Assembly (NCBI RefSeq): GCF_949152215.1
Contig: NZ_OX424407.1
Coordinates: 1,368,530-1,432,529 of the forward strand
Length of the DNA stretch: 64,000 bases
Source: Lancefieldella sp. Marseille-Q7238
Lineage (GTDB): Bacteria; Actinomycetota; Coriobacteriia; Coriobacteriales; Atopobiaceae
Reading direction: 5' to 3'
In this document: positions 62,204 to 64,000 of the stretch, one piece after another
Layout: each line of letters opens with the position of its first letter
Numbering within the stretch: the stretch's first letter is position 1
Program-made: the position numbers and the translations under genes
Notes under the pieces: model-generated
Seen by the model: the letters and a program-made list of their open reading frames with translations, nothing else
What the model was told of the DNA's origin: nothing
Database searches by the model: none

Positions 62204-62647
62204 ATGGAGTTCTACTCCCATGATTATCTGGTTCATCGAGCAAGTACGCTTGATTGGACTCAGGCGATTCTTTTTGCGCTTGTTGCGCTTCTGCTGGTGT
62301 TTGCGCTCGTACATTATTTTCGGGACCGTCAAAATTCAAAGTATCGAGAGCTCGCCCTTATCGCCCTCTTTTCGCTGATTTTTCTGGGTCTACTGCAACT
62401 CGATCGCGTTATGGAAGTCGATCGGGTGAACAAACACTATTCAGCGGTTGTATCGTCGCAGGAGAGTATCGCCCGTACTATGAACGTTGATACCGGCAAG
62501 GTCTATGTGGCCCTTGATGAGAAGGGTGATCAGTCATATATAGAGGTAGACGGCAAATATTATCGCATCTTGAAGAATGGCGAGAGGGGCTATGTGCTTG
62601 AACGCGTTGATTTAGTAGGCACCGATATTCGCCACGTTGAGGAGTAG
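62204..62647 (+). CDS. DUF3290 family membrane protein
   Basis: A 147-residue protein with two membrane segments (~19-38, WTQAILFALVALLLVFALVH, and ~50-65) followed by an extracytoplasmic or cytoplasmic domain (KVYVALDEKGDQSYIEVDGK). The pattern matches DUF3290, which is regularly adjacent to DUF421 as here. Function unknown, proposed stress or envelope role. Its GAGGAG serves the next gene; their gap is only four bases. Confidence 0.85.
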   Translation: MEFYSHDYLVHRASTLDWTQAILFALVALLLVFALVHYFRDRQNSKYRELALIALFSLIFLGLLQLDRVMEVDRVNKHYSAVVSSQESIARTMNVDTGKVYVALDEKGDQSYIEVDGKYYRILKNGERGYVLERVDLVGTDIRHVEE

Positions 62648-62651
62648 TTGC

Positions 62652-63281
62652 ATGAACTTTTATCTGGAAGTTGCCATTAAGCTCATCATCGGCTTATTTT
62701 CACTTGTGCTTGCCATCAATGTAAGTGGCAAGGGGAATCTTGCCCCTACAGCCGCCATTGATCAGGTTCAGAACTTTGTTCTCGGCGGTATTGTCGGCGG
62801 CATGATTTATAACAGCTCTATTACTATTTTGCAGTATACGCTGGTACTTCTCATCTGGCTTATCCTTGTGATGACGCTTCGCTGGCTGCGCACCAATAAC
62901 ATGCTGGTGAAGCATGTTATTGACGGTAAGCCCATCATTGTTATCGACAGAGGCAATCTGTTGGTGGAAAATTGCCGCAAGGCGGGTCTGACCGCCTATG
63001 ACATCTCGCTTAAACTGCGTCAAGCTGGAGTAAACTACACCTCCGATGTCAAGCGCGCTATTCTTGAGCAGAACGGTCAGCTTATTATTGTGCAGCATGG
63101 TGAGCAAAGCCCACGTTTTCCGCTTATTACTGACGGACAGGTACAGGAGAATATTCTTGACGCGTTGGATTTAGCGGAGGACTGGCTTGAAAACGAACTC
63201 AAGCGTCAAGGTATTCTGTCGCCTGCCGAAGTGTATTTAGCTGAGTACAATGACGGAAAGCTCGACATCACAAAGTACTAG
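62652..63281 (+). CDS. DUF421 family membrane protein (YetF-like)
   Basis: A 209-residue protein. ATG 62652 follows GAGGAG. Three N-terminal membrane helices (~5-80) precede a soluble domain: GKPIIVIDRGNLLVENCRKA, LTAYDISLKLRQAGVNYTSD, VKRAILEQNGQLIIVQHGE, typical of DUF421 proteins. These are envelope proteins with unknown biochemical role. Tight coupling with DUF3290 suggests a two-protein complex. Confidence 0.9.
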   Translation: MNFYLEVAIKLIIGLFSLVLAINVSGKGNLAPTAAIDQVQNFVLGGIVGGMIYNSSITILQYTLVLLIWLILVMTLRWLRTNNMLVKHVIDGKPIIVIDRGNLLVENCRKAGLTAYDISLKLRQAGVNYTSDVKRAILEQNGQLIIVQHGEQSPRFPLITDGQVQENILDALDLAEDWLENELKRQGILSPAEVYLAEYNDGKLDITKY

Positions 63282-63349
63282 CTATAGATAACGTTCTATG
63301 GAGCGACGTTCTACCCGTGGATACAAGTGCCTGTCAGTCAAATGATCTG

Positions 63350-64000
63350 CTAGTCAACGCCTTGTACGCCAATGCCCACGAGGCCGGGGCCGGTGTGAAC
63401 CAAGAGATCCGGTCCTATGTCGGCGGTTATGAAGTCGATGATATTGGGAATTTCTTGCCGCAAGCGTTCTTTCATTTCAGCGTACATGAGGCTGGGCGCT
63501 GAACATGAAATGGCCAGGTGTACCTGCGCGTGCTTTCTGGCCTCATCTGCTACGAGCGCAACTTCGCCCTTGAGGGATTTTTCCCAGCCACGGGTGCGTT
63601 TGGCAATGCCGTATTTGCCATTTGGCTCGCATGTAAGAACGGGCTTAATGTTAAGTACGGATCCGATGCGATAGACCGCTTCGCTGATGCGTCCTCCTTT
63701 GTGCAGGAAGTCTAGGGCCGGAACAGAAAAGAATACATGCGTCTTTCGGGAAGCTTCTTCAAGTTTTTCGCCGATTTGCTCGTAAGGGACGCCCGCCTCT
63801 ATCAGTCGAACCGCTTCAATGACAATCAATCCGGCCGCGACGCCGATGTTTTTAGTATCAACGACCGTAATAGGAAAGTCTGAGATGTCATCAGCAATCA
63901 TGCGGACAGTATCGCATGTTGCCGAGAGTCCTGAAGAGATGCACACGAAAATCGCGGCGTCGTAGCCTGCGGCCTTGGCATCTTCAAAAAGTGAGCGAAT
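63350..64000 (-). CDS. DegV family fatty-acid-binding protein, N-terminus beyond window
   Basis: The frame runs off the right edge on the minus strand; the visible 216 residues include the DegV motif FVCISSGLSATCDTV (with the fatty-acid-contacting Ser), KNIGVAAGLIVIEAVRLIE, VFFSVPALDFLHKGGRIS, NIKPVLTCEPNGKY, and C-terminal HTGPGLVGIGV. DegV proteins bind fatty acids, serving as FakB in the fatty-acid kinase system. A full-length protein is ~280 residues, so about 65 residues are missing. The ATG-like start at 63946 is not the true start. Confidence 0.9.
   Translation of the reverse strand: MRSLFEDAKAAGYDAAIFVCISSGLSATCDTVRMIADDISDFPITVVDTKNIGVAAGLIVIEAVRLIEAGVPYEQIGEKLEEASRKTHVFFSVPALDFLHKGGRISEAVYRIGSVLNIKPVLTCEPNGKYGIAKRTRGWEKSLKGEVALVADEARKHAQVHLAISCSAPSLMYAEMKERLRQEIPNIIDFITADIGPDLLVHTGPGLVGIGVQGVD

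Overview
The window is a densely packed, single-replicon bacterial chromosome segment with moderate GC content, about 60 protein genes, two tRNAs and one riboswitch. Gene content points to the Actinobacteria, most likely class Coriobacteriia (Atopobiaceae: Atopobium/Lancefieldella/Olsenella-like). It combines full-length PurL, a fused double-ATPase ECF transporter, a lysine-type MurE, two PPi-type phosphofructokinases, HelD, a Veg protein and mannose- and fructose-class PTS, a mix typical of fermentative oral or gut Coriobacteria. No 16S gene is present, so this assignment is an inference. No prophage, insertion sequence, CRISPR array or rRNA gene was seen.

Layout. 1-3.4 kb: regulators (XRE fragment, TetR) and three tandem related lipoproteins. 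3.4-13 kb: mannose-6-phosphate isomerase, MscL with a zinc ribbon, M32 carboxypeptidase, an aminotransferase / D-Ala-D-Ala-ligase-like / ROK kinase run, then fructose PTS and 1-phosphofructokinase. 13-20 kb: YebC, MurE, tRNA-Val, RNase PH, RdgB, NagB, Veg, IspE, tRNA-Pro. 20-25 kb: a heterodimeric ABC transporter and a rhodanese. 25-32.6 kb: PurL, then an ECF module (RibU-EcfA-EcfT) behind an FMN riboswitch. 32.6-36 kb: an AT-richer stretch with an unknown Cys-rich protein and a sortase-anchored Cna-B repeat surface protein. 36-52 kb: MurB, two tandem PPi-phosphofructokinases, GNAT, enolase, cupin, HelD, EngB, PyrE, AsnS, MetY, FKBP, MurI, DUF488. 52-62 kb: IlvE and then a divergent amino-sugar locus. 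62-64 kb: DUF3290/DUF421 pair and a DegV fragment.

How the genes work together. The 53.3-62.1 kb block reads as a complete N-acetylgalactosamine/galactosamine route: mannose-class PTS uptake (IIA, IIB, IIC, IID), deacetylase (NagA/AgaA), AgaS deaminase/isomerase, tagatose-6-P kinase (PfkB family) and GatY/KbaY-type aldolase, with a GntR/UTRA regulator inside. NagB, ManA, fructose PTS, FruK, PPi-PFK and enolase complete a sugar-fermenting core.

The most unusual signals are not genes. (1) The 9-mer GGCGAGAAG occurs 28 times by my hand count on both strands. It is usually followed by NNC (24 of 28), half of the copies are intergenic, and several are built into terminator hairpins. This is the pattern of DNA uptake sequences in Neisseria and Pasteurellaceae. 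(2) Three copies of a ~122-bp non-coding element carry four TCACAACT boxes with invariant spacing. (3) Many gene ends, linkers and spacers carry short degenerate tandem duplications.
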